From assembly GCA_024362935.1 (NCBI GenBank), contig JANCRA010000031.1, forward strand, positions 10,496,001-10,560,000: 64,000 nt of DNA, in the 5' to 3' direction. Each line of letters starts with the position of its first letter. Position 1 is the first letter of the stretch. The translations under genes were made by a program, and so were the position numbers. Below are positions 39,871 through 51,601 of the stretch, piece by piece. Source of the DNA: Setophaga petechia. Lineage: Eukaryota > Chordata > Aves > Passeriformes > Parulidae. A model generated the notes under the pieces. It saw nothing but the letters and a program-made list of their open reading frames with translations, made no database searches and was not told the DNA's origin.

Positions 39871-42530
39871 CTAGATGACGTTGCAGAGATGCTTTTTGGA
39901 TTTTCTTGCTGGTTAAACAGGGGTACACTTTGTTCTCTGTGGGAGAGCAGAGAGAATCAGGATGCTATGACCTGGGAAAGACTGAAACCCAAAGGCTCAC
40001 ACAGTATTTTTAGTAGTATTATAAAATACCAGTGCTCCAAACCGTACGTTTTATCTCAGCTGGTAACAAGCATTTGAGGGCAGTCATTCTGTGGCCATAC
40101 TGGGTTCCCCCCCAAAAAAAGCTTGTCCCCAAGCAATTAAAATAGAGGTTCCAGGAGAAAATGATTATGATATTACTTGGACCTGAACAAAGATGCCTGA
40201 GGGGTATAGTTGCTTTGAACCCCTGAACTATCTTTGCATTGTCATATGATCAGAAGGTCTTTCTTGTAGGGATAGCTATTTTCAAACTCACTCTTCTGAC
40301 ACAGGCATGCACAGGCAGGATGCATCCGTTTTCTAAGGAAGGTGATGTAGCAGTCTGTCAGCTGAGAAACATCTGAAAAAGGGTGGCTTTCCTCAAAAGA
40401 AAAATTACTAAAGAAAGCATGTGTTTTCAGAGGAGAAACACTTTATTATTATTATTATTATTAAAGAATCCAGTCCCCAAAACAGTTTTAGTCTGACATT
40501 TAGCATTTGAACTGTACCATGTGGTCCAGCACTGTAGTTATTAAAATCACTTGTTTGCACCTACCAGCTAGCAAGTAATTCTGTGGCCCATGTGCTGTGT
40601 TCATATCTTCCTTTTCCACCTAAGCTGTCCTTAGCTGTCTGGTCTTGGCTTCCATAAACCACTCATTGCTTTCACCAGGACTGAAAAAAAGATGTGGTAG
40701 GAGCCATCATAAATTAACAGATCCTGTTTGCCCAGATGGATACCATGACCACAGAAGCTAAAGAGAGTCATGTCTTCCATGCTCACATTGCTTTTTGGGT
40801 ACAGTTTGTCCTGAAGAATGCCATGCTGGCAAAGATCTGCAAACTAGGATGAAACTGTCCCCTGTGTAGGCAGCCAGAATGGGGTACGTGCTTTACCCCA
40901 GTATCCTTTGAGCTTTATTTTGACAATGCAGTAATATATAGCCATTCTGTTGGTCCTCTGAAAACAAGTGAATTCCAGTCTCAGAACTTAACTGGTGTCA
41001 TATTGTTATGAATCACCACTTAAATATTTCAGTGCTCCTTGGAAGAAATAGAAAACTCAAGCAAAAGCAGAAGAGCTAAATAGGAATTTAGTCCTTACAT
41101 CAGGAGCCATAAAAATTACTCCTGTTAGAGCCCTGTAAGTCTTGATATAGAATATTCTGACTAGAGTTACCCCTTTTTTTCTTTCAGGCTACATTTTCCT
41201 TAAGTTTCAATCAAGCTGAGTTGGGCTGATTTGTATTTCTGTGCTGCAGCCCAGCAAAAGAAGATACCATGCTATCAAATATAAAGAGAGCTTGTGGACT
41301 GCAAGGTCCACTCTGGTGTGTGTGCAGGCATCTGTAGATATTCTGCCTCAGAAGAAGCTGGAAGAGATCCTCCTACCACTGGGATGGGTTGTGCTGCTAT
41401 TGTGCCCAGGCATTTGCTGTGCAAACCTGTTCACCTTGGTGGAGTTATTCCATCCACATGACAAGAATCCCTAAAACAGAACTTTGACTAAGGGAAGTCA
41501 GTGGGAACTATGCCATATACATTGGCTTCAGGAGGAACAGCAATATTATTTGGTTAAAATTAAAATCAGCTTTCAATTTTTATTTATGGCTTAGGAGGGA
41601 AGGACCTAAAGAGGAAAATGAATAAAGAGAAACATTGATTTAAAAAGTTTGAAAGCAACACCATTATGCTTTCTCAGAATAACAGGAACACAACACATCT
41701 CCAGAAAAAAGTAGGCTGAAGTCAAATTGCAGGATTTGTATATTTTTCTTTAGCATTTGCTGTGGTGAAAAATGTTAATGATTTTTAAATAATGCTCCAT
41801 TTTGGAGAGAACAGATTTCCAAGCAGTCTTTGCCTCCAAAGCAATTGCTGACCATTTCATGGCATAGTAAGTATCTAATACTGGAAGCAAGTCCATGTGG
41901 TAACGACCATATAATCACAAAGTAAGTTCACCAGTATTTTTGCCTTAAAAACCAGCACAAGTGTTAAATGATATTTTTGGGTCTACTGTGTATAATTACC
42001 AAACATTGTACGCTTTGCGAATATATAATTATATACATACTCCTTGCACAAGGAGTATACAATTACTCCCTGGGCATCTCTTGGATGCTATAACTATCCT
42101 GCCTGAAGGGCCAAGCATAAGCCCAAATATGGACCCTTAGTGACCAGGACTTTGAGGACTGTCACATAAATAGCCAAGTCAACATCTTACCCTGGTTTCC
42201 TCGAGAATACTTTGAGAGAGGCCAAGACCTGAAACAACTGCTGCAAAGAACTACAGACTGGTTTAGTTACTTCAGCTTTATCACAAAGACACTTAATTTA
42301 CCTGTGTCTTCCTCCTGCCACTGCATTACTGCACTAAACAATGCTGTGCCCACCATCAAAAGGAGCTAGAAAGTTTAAAAGGAGGTGCAGGAAAAAGAAT
42401 GACACTGTGGCTGGAAAACATGCCTGACATGCAGACACTTCAGGCATCAACAGGAAGTTCAAAGGGGTGACTGGAGAAAACATTGAGTACAAAGTCAGCT
42501 AAAGGCACAACAAAATGGGTGCAGGCATAT
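39871..42530. other. Intergenic DNA, no gene recognised
   Basis: Holds the TTA microsatellite and a 22-bp near-perfect palindrome at 42037-42058. Nothing coding is seen. Confidence 0.7.
40442..40463. repeat. (TTA)n microsatellite
   Basis: Seven TTA units in the intergenic region. Confidence 0.9.
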
Positions 42531-42971
42531 TGTGGCAGGGCAACCCCCAGCTGGGGAATAAAGAGCCTTGACTCTATGATTTCAGAAGGCTGAACAAACG
42601 CTTTATTAAGGTATACTATATTATACTACATACTACACTAATACTATATTATACTAAAGAAAAACCCATGACCCTTACAGACAGTCACGACACAACTTTG
42701 ACCTAATTGGTGAATCAATCAAAACCACCATCACCAGTGTCCAGTTTAGGAAACTACCTTTTGGTAAACAATCTCCATAACACATTCCACATGTGCCAAA
42801 CAACAGATGCAGCAAGTGAAGATAAGAATTATCATTCCCTTCTCTGAGATTTCTCACAGCTCCTCAGGAAAATTCTGGAAGAGAATTAAGTCTCTCTGTT
42901 CAATGGTAGGAGAATTAAGTCTCTCTGTTCAATGGTAGGAGAATATGTTCAAAGAATATGTGAACACCACA
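42531..42971 (-). mobile_element. Solo ERV LTR (ERVK-like size), minus orientation
   Basis: A 441-bp segment starting TGTGGCAGGG and ending GAACACCACA, so its ends are inverted TGTGG...CCACA. On the minus strand AATAAA (complement of TTTATT, 42601-42606) lies ~70 bp from the LTR 3' end, which sets the orientation. It aligns along its length with the older copy at ~12343-12767. A 29-bp tandem duplication sits near its right end (42882-42910 and 42911-42939). CAGGCA occurs at 42522-42527 and immediately after the right end (42972-42977), a possible 6-bp target duplication but displaced three bases on the left. No internal retroviral sequence flanks it. Confidence 0.7.
42882..42939. repeat. 29-bp perfect tandem duplication within the LTR
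   Basis: The unit runs from AGAATTAAGTC to CAATGGTAGG and is repeated exactly twice, near the left (U3) end of the minus-oriented LTR. Such duplications in U3 can double enhancer sites (general LTR knowledge). Confidence 0.95.
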
Positions 42972-44318
42972 CAGGCAGATTGTCTTGATGTATCTGGTTG
43001 AGGCTTAACTTCTCAGACCCTCAACCTGGGCAGATAACCCATTACCTGGAAGGAGAGTGGTAAAACCACCAGTCATGCAATCGCTAGAGTCCTAGAGGGA
43101 AGAGACTGAGAGCCAACTCCTGGGCTGAACAACTGAATGAATCCCTCAGGGATGCTGCTTGGTGCTGTGGATGTGATTGCCAGTGTCAGTATTTCACAAG
43201 AGAGAGAAAACCAGAGCTACAGCCAGACATGATATCACACCAGGTTTCCAGAGAATGCACAGAATAATTAACTAGAATAAAGTATTTTGCCAGAAAACTG
43301 CCAGTTCTAGAAAGCAATTTTCTATTGACTGCAAATCTCTAAAGACCAGTAAATCACCTTGGTGAGGAAGAAGAATCCTTTTTATCTGTAAGAGACAGAA
43401 CTAGCTGATTTTCATCTGACATCTTTCAATCCTGGGAGTGTTCACTGAACTTTTTTCTAGCCAAGTTCCCAAAGCACTGAGTGAAAATATTCTATTTTTC
43501 TTTTGGGTTCCCACTTTGAGATGTTTTTCTTCCTGTGGTCAATAGTTGACAAGAGGCCACTTGTCATTTGAAGGAAGGAAGAATATTGCTTGAGCAGGTG
43601 AAAGTAACCATAGGACTATAAACCCAAGTCACTAACACTCTGCTATCCCTTCTTGTGACTCAAAGATCCTGGTATATCTGAGGCATGTCCTGGTGCCTTC
43701 TTTATTATTGTCTCAACAAGTACTTGATGCCTGAGTATGAGAAACCTTGATTAGTCAGAGCTGTGCTGTATTGTTGGAGGTAGATAAGGGCTCCAGGTCA
43801 CTGCAATTCAATGTATGCCAGGCTTGCCTAATCTGAAGCCTATTATATGAAGGAACAATAATCCTAATTTTCTCTGTCTTCACATTCGTACTCTGCAGTC
43901 TAGGGATCTCAAAGCAAATGCTAATTAGTAAATCTCTCAATTTAAATTTAAATTGTACTATGAGATTTTGAGAGAAAGGTTAAATTGTGCTTCCACAAGT
44001 ACACTCTCCTTAGTCCTAACCAAATGTTCCCTGTTAATATTTTCAAAGTCTTCCATAGAAATAACACAAACACAAATTATTTTGCCATCAATTGCCAGTG
44101 GAAAGCTTCAGTGTAAAGCATCGTGCCATCCATCTAAGCAGGTGATTTAGCAAACCTCAGGCAAATGTTAAAGGCCCAGATGGTTCAAACATGTTCAAGG
44201 CTACTGCACTTTGCACTGTCTGACGTCTGCTGTGCTTCAGCTGCAGAGATTTGTTTGGGATAATGCTTGAAAGTATTTCCTTTGATGTTAGATAGCATTA
44301 AATGAGTAAATGAAAAGG
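42972..44318. other. Intergenic DNA, no gene recognised
   Basis: Flanks the LTR on the side where an internal retroviral region would sit if the element were intact. No gag- or pol-like frame is seen, which supports the solo-LTR reading. Confidence 0.7.
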
Positions 44319-44360
44319 AAAAAAAAAAAAAAAAAAAAAAAAAAAAGAAGAAGAAGAAAA
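44319..44360. repeat. A28 run followed by (GAA)n
   Basis: 28 A (44319-44346), then GAAGAAGAAGAAAA. It could be the tail of a plus-strand retrotransposon, but no recognisable element precedes it, so it is treated as a simple repeat. Confidence 0.85.
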
Positions 44361-45595
44361 GCCAACCCTGAACCCAGAATCCAATCTTTCTGAAATATTC
44401 AAGATAATAGTCTGTTTTCACAATCTGCTACAAGACTGTTAATATCATGTTAGTTTCTTATGCTGATTAGTACTCCAGCACCAACATATATTTTGTAATA
44501 ATTTCAAAACTGTGCAGAACGTAGGGTACAGCTCCCAACCTGTGCTGAGGCAAGTTTCCTCATGTCATTCTCCTTGTCAGAGTCTTGAGTCAAGCCTGAT
44601 GTGAGCTGAAGCAAACTGAAGTCTATAGTCTTTATTTGTGAAGAAATAAAAATAACTGTGACACAGGAAATACTTGGAAGCAGTATGACAAATAGCCCTT
44701 GTCAATTTACAGCTATTTACTTTTGGTCCTATATCACAGCCACTGCGTTTCCTGATGTTTGCGCAGATGTAAGTGACTTAAGGAGATGCCTGGCAGTGGC
44801 AAGTTAAGCCCTACATTAATATTTCAGATCTTGTGAGTAGTGACAGGCAGGCAGTGTTGCCTGAGGTACATGGTGCAATACCCCTCAGTGCAGCTGGATG
44901 TTGAGGCATTAGGGAACAAACAGTGCATGGAAAACTGGATCTGCCTGCAACTACACTGTGCAAGAACAGTGCATGGGAGTGCCAGCAGCTGGATGGGAAC
45001 CATGGATCAGGAGGAACAGAGAGACAGAGTTAAGAAAGACTGTGAGTGTTCAGGAGAGTCTCAGAGACAGAGAAGTTGTATTGGCAGAGCAGAGGCAGCA
45101 GGAGTCTGGACAGTGAAGCCAGGTCTGCCAGGTCTGGGAAGCAGCAGGAAGCGTCCACATGCAATGCAGCCCTTTGCAGCTTTTTTTGCCAACTTTTGTT
45201 GTTTTTTCTTCTTTTCTCAAAATAGCTACTTGTTAGAACAAGCTTCTTGCCAGGATGTCGCAATTGAGATGTTTGCTCTTGATCCTGGCTGCGATTCCTG
45301 TAGCACAGCTATGCTGGGTAAATCAAAGTCCCCGAGAAGTGACAGAAAACACAGTCCTGGCTGCACTGAAAATAACAAACTTTGACTCACTTCCTCTTCA
45401 GAAACTCTTCAGTATGCCCCATGATGCAATTCTCTAGTCTCCTGGTACCAAGAGAAAACTAATATCCATTTAATCCTTGAAGAACAAGCTTCTAAGGGGC
45501 ACTTTTTCCTGCACAGATCCTTAATTTGTTGTCAGGTCAAAGTGGTAAAGCCCTGTGCTGACCAAGGAATGCTCTGCTACTATCACCAAATCATT
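44361..45595. other. Intergenic DNA with a 181-codon chance ORF
   Basis: The longest frame outside NUAK1 and the 51-kb LTR lies at 44840-45385 (+). Its translation has no domain, signal peptide or repeat, has a phenylalanine run from T-rich DNA, and lacks recognisable promoter or splice context. I regard it as non-coding. Confidence 0.6.
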
Positions 45596-45635
45596 TGTAT
45601 GTGTGTGTGTGTGTGTGTGTGTGCGCGCGCATGTG
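45596..45635. repeat. (TG)n(CG)n alternating tract, Z-DNA prone
   Basis: Forty bases of strictly alternating pyrimidine and purine, mostly TG and ending in GCGCGCATGTG, a composition favouring Z-DNA. Confidence 0.9.
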
Positions 45636-48479
45636 ATCCAGATGTCTCCTTACTATTTATTTCACAGTAGACATGAGGTGCTTGGCATTTTAGTTAGAAC
45701 ACCCCAAATCTATAGCTTAAACTCCAGCAGTTCAACCTTTCAGCATTTCAGGGTAATTGCAGTCTCTAGGAATTATCCCAACTCTCTGTCATCAAACCAG
45801 CACCTGACATTAAAAATTGTAGGTTCTACTTCAGTGAATAGCATTCATTTCTTGGGTGACTACTGGGAGATGAGTAGGAAAAAGAAATGGAAAATTGCTT
45901 CTACATGAAATATGCATGAAGAACATTTTCATGAACCTAGACTACAATCTTGCTGGGTTTCACATCTGTCTTTAGGCCCTTCAGACTTCTGAGGTGTATC
46001 AATGAATCCTTTTTAATTTTTTTTTAATTAATGAAATCAAGGCAGCATGGCAATTATTACGCAAAAATGTCCTTCACGCACACATAAAGACATATGCCCT
46101 TTTGGTGACTGGTAGTTGGAAGAAAAATATTCAATACATCAAGGACAAATGTGCAAAAATAAAAATATCTTCTTAGTCATTGATGTGAATGAGGCTTTAC
46201 TAAATAAATGACACAGGTGAAAAGAATTTCCATTATTTCAGGTGCTGGCTCAGCAGCTCAGTTGTAACAGAACCATTCCTCTGCTGAAAACTCATGCATA
46301 TGCATAGGACCAGTACTGTATTGAGGGAAAAATGAGGGGAGTCACAGCATACTTTTTAGCAAAATCACCCCCATTTTACTGACAATTTCCCACTGAGTAC
46401 AGCAAAATGCAGGACCTATCCCAAGCATGAGGAAATGTAGCAACACATTGATTATTATCATGAGGATGAACACTCAGTGCTCACCTCTGAATTCAGTGCA
46501 TTGTGTTGTGACATCATCTGATGTATCATTGTGGAGTTTTAGCAAAGCAGAAATACCTTTAGTAGGGATGGAGGACAGCCCTTTTGTAAAAAACCCATAT
46601 TTTCACTGACACCCAGAAAGAGGCCACAAATCCACCTGTTCACAGGGATCTATTATTAACTCCTAATAAAACACCTGATTGCTTTTGAAATCTGGACTTC
46701 TTTGTTTTATTAACCACCACAGACAAAGCCCTATTGCCCCAAACTCTGCTCACATAGACCTCTAATCCTCCAGGATTTATAATTTAAATTAGCTTTTGAG
46801 AGATATTAATCTAGATCATCTAAGAGTCTCTTTGGGGGTTTTATTTCAGATTCCAGTCAAAAACATAAAGAGTTGGGATCTGGAGTATTTTCTTCTGTAG
46901 TCAGGCGTTTCTTCTAAAGCTGCGATAGCATTAGGAAGAACACCTCTGACTAACTCTGGGTGTCTGTATCCCCTCTCAGCTCATGTCAGCTCTGCTGCAT
47001 GATGAATTCTTATTTAGGGGTCACACAGAGTTGGGACTAATGAATCAGCTGGCAGTGAGGTGGGCAGCCTCTCCCTTGTGACTCCTCCAAGGTGCTGGTG
47101 GTTTGGATGTAGCCAAGGAAGCTGAGTGCTCATGTGGAGATGCATACATGCATGTAGAAAATTGGCAAAATGCCTGCCTTGCTAAAGAGGCCAGCTTGCT
47201 GGAAGCATGTGCTCAGTTGGCAGAAGGCTGCTCCTTCCAAATCTGGAGACAGCTGTGGCCTGGTTGATGCTGTGATAGGCTGCCCACATGCGTTTGTGCT
47301 CAGCCTGCAGGAAAGGGCTAAAAAGGCAGGTGAACATGCAACATGGCCCACCTGCCTAGGCTTGCCTGGAATGACACACCCAGTTCCTGTGCAAAAAAAC
47401 TGCCTTCATTCTCTCAGAAAGGTAAAACAACCATAGTTGGTGGTTGCCTTTGGAGAACTTGCTGACTGGACCTGTTCCCATTGAGAAAACACCAGGCCTT
47501 TCAACATTTAGGAGGCTTCCCATAGATGGACACAACACAAGGTAGAGTGACTGAGCTACAGTGCTGTCCATCCTTCTGCCTCACTCTTTCACAGACCCAG
47601 ATGATCCATGAAGGTTCCAACTGAGATGCTCTCCAAGGTTCAGCCAACACCCAAACCTGGGACCCCCCACCCCACCCCTTCAGGGGTGCTGAGGATCTGC
47701 ACCATTTCTGGTGCCATCTCTCACTAGCTAGAGAAATGAGGCTTTGCAGGGGCAGTTTAGTGGCACAGTCACTGCCAGGTAGAAGGATGCTCTGAAGGGG
47801 GAACAGCTGAGGCTGTTCTGACTCCAGCATAGCTCAGTGTCTTCAGTAGTGATGTTAAAGGTTGGTAGTAGTGATGTTGAAGGTTGGTAGTGATGGTGTT
47901 TGGTTGATCTAAGACACAAATCTGGGAAATCTGCAGTGCATGAGGGTGAGAAATGGAATTTAAAACTATCTCATCACCCTATGAAAACTGACTGGAGAAA
48001 GTAGGATGAAATTCAGTAGAGACATGTACAGGATGTTGTAGTTAGGCTTGACAATACAACTCCTTAAATCTTTTATCTTGAAAGAGTGAAAAGGAGTCCT
48101 GTTCTGCTAAACCCTGGAAGAACTTCAGCTGGATTTTCATGCTCTGTTTCATGATCAGTTGGAAGACCAGATCTCTACAGAGTTTCTTTATGACTTAGTG
48201 TAAAACAGAGACTTTATAAACCAAAAGACAGTAGCTGTTTAAAGATCTCTTATCATTTCCCTCTGGCACAAGTATTTTTGCTGGTTTGGTTGACAGCATA
48301 AGCTTCTGGTCTGAGAGCACCAGTATTAAACTTTTAATATCTCCTGGAAGATGGTGATTAGAAAGTGTGTTGGAGACACCCTTTGAGTGGGAGAAACCAT
48401 AATGATGTGAGTGTGCTAGCAATGTGTGTGGGGAATATGCCTTGCTTTCCTCTGGTACTGCTCCATGTCAAAAGTGTTA
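45636..48479. other. Intergenic DNA, no gene recognised
   Basis: Unique-looking sequence, with a 22-bp unit repeated ~2.3 times at 47845-47896 (AGTAGTGATGTT..AAGGTTGGT). Confidence 0.7.
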
Positions 48480-49100
48480 TTACTCCAATAACATCAAGTG
48501 AGTTAGGCTTGTATGAAACTGGAAATAATGCAGTGCTTCATTAGATGGTTTTGATAAGAATAACAGGTAACGTGTAGCTAGAAAAGATTAATTGCAGCTT
48601 CATTTTCCAAGGTAATTCCATGTAGGATTGCCTCTGGTCACAACACAGTTTCACTCTAATGGTCCTGCACATTGTTAAAAGTCAGCAGTCATTTATTTTG
48701 TGCGAAACAGACTACATTATGAAGGAGATAATCCAGTTTGCTGTCATTTTGGAAGCTTGCTAATGACAGAGGGCAGTGTAATATTGCATGGGTTCAGAAT
48801 TCAGCTGCTAAGCTTCAAGATTTATCCTTAATACATACTATCATTCTTCAGAATTAGTTTTTGCTTTATCCCAAAACTCTGCTTTAAATTTATTGTCACT
48901 TTCTGGCTAGAGTCTAAAGGGCAACCAAATGGCATTTTTCTCCATGCCTGTTAAATGATCTATAACTGAGTGAGGGCAGGGGGAAAACTCTGGCAATTAA
49001 CAAGGCCAGAGCCTTTGCAAGAAGCAGACAGAACAGAAAAGGGAACAGATTTGAGCTGATGCATTCACAAGAGGTTTTAATAAATCATTCATTGTTTTAA
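48480..49100. promoter_or_regulatory. Candidate conserved non-coding element
   Basis: Repeat-free block with many homeodomain-, GATA-, E-box- and SOX-like cores (TTACTCCAATAACATCA, AAAGATTAATTGCAGCTTCA, GAAGGAGATAATCCAG, TGCTAATGACAGAGGG, AATTCAGCTGCTAAGC, AATCATTCATTGTTTTAAAT). It has the even, information-dense texture of deeply conserved enhancers. Not tested by alignment. Confidence 0.3.
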
Positions 49101-49939
49101 ATCCATGACCTTCACCTAGAAGGAAAGAAAGTCTAGTGGCATGGGTATTAGCCTAGAACCTGTTTAGGGCTAAGAATGGAGTGGGCCATATTCTTCTCTC
49201 CTCCCCTCCTCCTCCTCCTCCCTCCCAATCTCCTGATTTCCATGTAATGTGAAGTCAGGCCTGTGGCCCAGCCAGGAGCTGGGCACACATAGCTGGCAGC
49301 ACCATTGCCTCAGGTTTAAGGCCAGAGAGCAGGGGCAGATGAAGCTTTACAAAGGTGAACTTCCACAGCAGCCTATGGATATCCTGACCCTCTGCTCTTT
49401 GGCACTTGAAGGGGGTTGCCCAGCTCTGCCCTTCGAACATAGCCTGGTGCCCTTCCTAGGGCATGGGGAAGCATGGAGAGTTTGTGCTTGGGCATCTGCA
49501 GCTCTTGCTGGTGTAGTGTGGTGTTTGTGGGCACAGTAAAGCTTCTCTTCTGGTTCTGCTTTGCACAAGCTCATATCTTCTGAATTTTGCTTTGATTTTC
49601 AGGAGTAAAAAGGGAAAATCTGCTGAAAATGGATAGTTCACTGGCATTTCTGCCATATACCATCAAGATTGCTCTGCAATGTATTGAACTCACTTAGGCC
49701 AGTTTTGCCATAGGTTTGGTATTTCAGCATATTTCATGCTTAGAAATAGTTCACAGGTTCACAGACTGCAATGAACCCTTATGGAAATCCTGCAGTTTGT
49801 TTGGTGACCTGTTGGGTTTGATGTTTGGTTTGGTTGGTTAGTTTGACTTGGTTCATTGTTCATTTGGAGGTCCCCAAAGAGCAGAGGGCAATGGGTTCTT
49901 CTGCTTGCTTCTATTCATAAAGAATGGGAACTCAGGCAC
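49101..49939. other. Intergenic DNA, no gene recognised
   Basis: Apart from the pyrimidine microsatellite, nothing recognisable. Confidence 0.65.
49197..49227. repeat. (TCC)n / pyrimidine-rich microsatellite
   Basis: A run of CTCCTCCTCCTCC flanked by CTCCC units, a homopyrimidine tract capable of triplex formation. Confidence 0.8.
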
Positions 49940-50170
49940 CCTCTGACAGTGCAGGCTTTATAAGGGCAGGTAGGCAGAAAGATCAGCCTGTAGAGAGCTT
50001 TCAAACTGCATACAAAAACCCTGACCTTCATGTCCTGAAGCCAAGGGAGTCTGAAGAGTGAATCAAAGAGGACAGGAGGAACTGACAGTGGGCAATTGAT
50101 AGGCAAAGAATATGATCTCAGCAACTGCATTTTGAAGGGAGGCCTTCAGGGAAAAAAAAAAAAAAAAAAA
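49940..50170 (+). repeat. Possible ancient amniote repeat ending in A19
   Basis: The order of phrases (TTTATAAGGGCAGGTAGGCA, GTAGAGAGCTTTCAAACTGC, CTGACCTTCATGTCCTGAAG, AATATGATCTCAGCAACTGC, ATTTTGAAGGGAGGCC) resembles an old interspersed repeat I recall from amniote genomes, in which an 'agagctttgaac..' block precedes a 'gatctt-gcaacagcattttgaa' block. The family is not identified. The poly(A) run 50152-50170 and the G8 run 50171-50178 follow directly. Confidence 0.3.
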
Positions 50171-50310
50171 GGGGGGGGTAGGGGGGAAGAAGAAAGAAAA
50201 TGAGATCAAGCATTAAAGTTTTACCAAAAGAGGTTGACCTTTACTGATGTTAACTGCTATGAATAATATCAATTTGTACCAGCAGAGGAATTGAGCCTGA
50301 ATTTATTTTT

Positions 50311-50315
50311 CTTAT
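50311..50315 (+). repeat. Left target-site duplication CTTAT
   Basis: A five-base direct repeat abutting the LTR's TGTCA; the identical CTTAT follows its last base (51730-51734). Confidence 0.88.
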
Positions 50316-50628
50316 TGTCATGGTTTGAGAGGAAGTGAATTTTTTGGGATGCTGTGGTCAAACCAATAGGTGCTCAGATTTGAACATTGGCACCTGGTGT
50401 GGCCACTGGGGACATGGATACGCCTCTGAGAACACAGGGGTTAAAAGCAGAGAACGCCCAGGAAAACCGCTTTTGGGTTCCGGTGGGGAAAGAATTCGGA
50501 CCTCTCCTCTGCCCAGCTGTCGGCTGGGCGGGGGAGGGGAAGCCATGTGGCCAGGTGAGGTAGGCCTGGGCCCTGAGGATGGAATGGTGGAGGGGCACCA
50601 AGGGACATCGGGCAGCCACCCCACCCCC

Positions 50629-50660
50629 GGAGAGAGAGAGAGGGAGAGCGAGAGAGCGAG
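50629..50660. repeat. (GA)n-rich purine tract inside LTR
   Basis: GGAGAGAGAGAGAGGGAGAG followed by CGAGAGAGCGAG, within the 5' part of the solo LTR. Confidence 0.8.
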
Positions 50661-50718
50661 CAGGTGTCTGTGCGTGTGCCACCTTGAAATTTGATAGCAG
50701 GCCGGCTAAGAAGGAGAA

Positions 50719-50743
50719 GGGGGCGGGGGCGGGGGGGGGGGGG
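50719..50743 (+). repeat. G-rich tract, G-quadruplex-prone
   Basis: Runs of G5, G5 and G13 separated by single C, inside the solo LTR. It fits a quadruplex pattern on the + strand. Confidence 0.8.
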
Positions 50744-51595
50744 CGGTGCGGCAGGGCAGCTGTAGGAGTTCTGGACAGGCAGAGCCTGAGATTTTTAACC
50801 CTTTTCTTGGATGATGGAAACCTTACAAATGCTAATCCTTTTGGAGCTGAATGAGAAGACAGATAGAGATAAGAGGAAATGGGCCACGAGGGAAGTGGAG
50901 AAGAATCTTAGGTGGGAGGAGGTGATGGAGTGGCCTTTGGCTGGACTTTTTTTGTACAGCCATGGACAGAACAATTTTTCCTGTGACACAGAGACTGCAT
51001 TTGGGGGGAGGCAATGGCTCAGAGCCAATAGAGTTCAGTGTTGTTATGTGAAGGAGTGTGTGAACAGAGGCAACGGGTGAGGAGGGTGGTTGGTGCCCTT
51101 GATCTTCAGTGGAGGAGAAGATCTCTGTTCTTGAGACCCCTCGGCCCCAGAGGGTGAAATCTAGTGGGGGGACAGGTGTCCCGAAAGTGAGAGACTGTCC
51201 TTTTTTTGGAACTGGGCAAAGCACCCTTAAAAGGGGAACCCTAGAAGCAGCTCTGGTCCATGCGCAGTGGTGAGAGCACTGTACATGGAAGGAAGATGTC
51301 ATGATGCAAATGTTCTCCAGGCGGTGCCACGAGTGACATGGAAACACACGAGGTTTCAACTGTGTTTCCTGGGGAAGCCTATGGCACAAGAGGGACTCCT
51401 CTCCTCTCAATGAACTGAGAATTGATTATCTGAAGGGTGGTGATAGACTGGGAGTTGGCAATCGGAGGGGTGGCAACTGAATTGAGAGTCCAAGGTTTTG
51501 TCTTATTGTGATGTATTGGGAACTTGGTTGGGAGGAGAAGGAATGTTCAGAAGGTTTTCATTCTTTCTGTGTGTTTCTTTTATATATTGTAAGTT

Positions 51596-51601
51596 AATAA
51601 A
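51596..51601 (+). terminator. LTR polyadenylation signal AATAAA
   Basis: The canonical hexamer inside the solo LTR, followed by TTTTTTTT and a T/G-rich stretch. It could terminate read-through transcripts on the + strand. Confidence 0.7.

Noticed and set aside
42972..44318. Retroviral internal region next to the 42.5-kb LTR
   Set aside because: No gag, pol or env-like frame and no second LTR to the right, so the element is solo.
44319..44360. Poly(A) tail of a retroposed gene
   Set aside because: Sequence upstream shows no processed pseudogene or LINE/SINE, and no flanking target duplication is apparent.
44840..45385. 181-codon ORF on the + strand as a novel gene
   Set aside because: No domain, signal or repeat in the product, a phenylalanine run from T-rich DNA, no splice or promoter context, and other open frames overlap it. 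It is best explained by chance.
50832..51410. 192-codon ORF on the minus strand as a retroviral or host gene
   Set aside because: It lies wholly inside a non-coding solo LTR, antisense to it, with no similarity to retroviral proteins.
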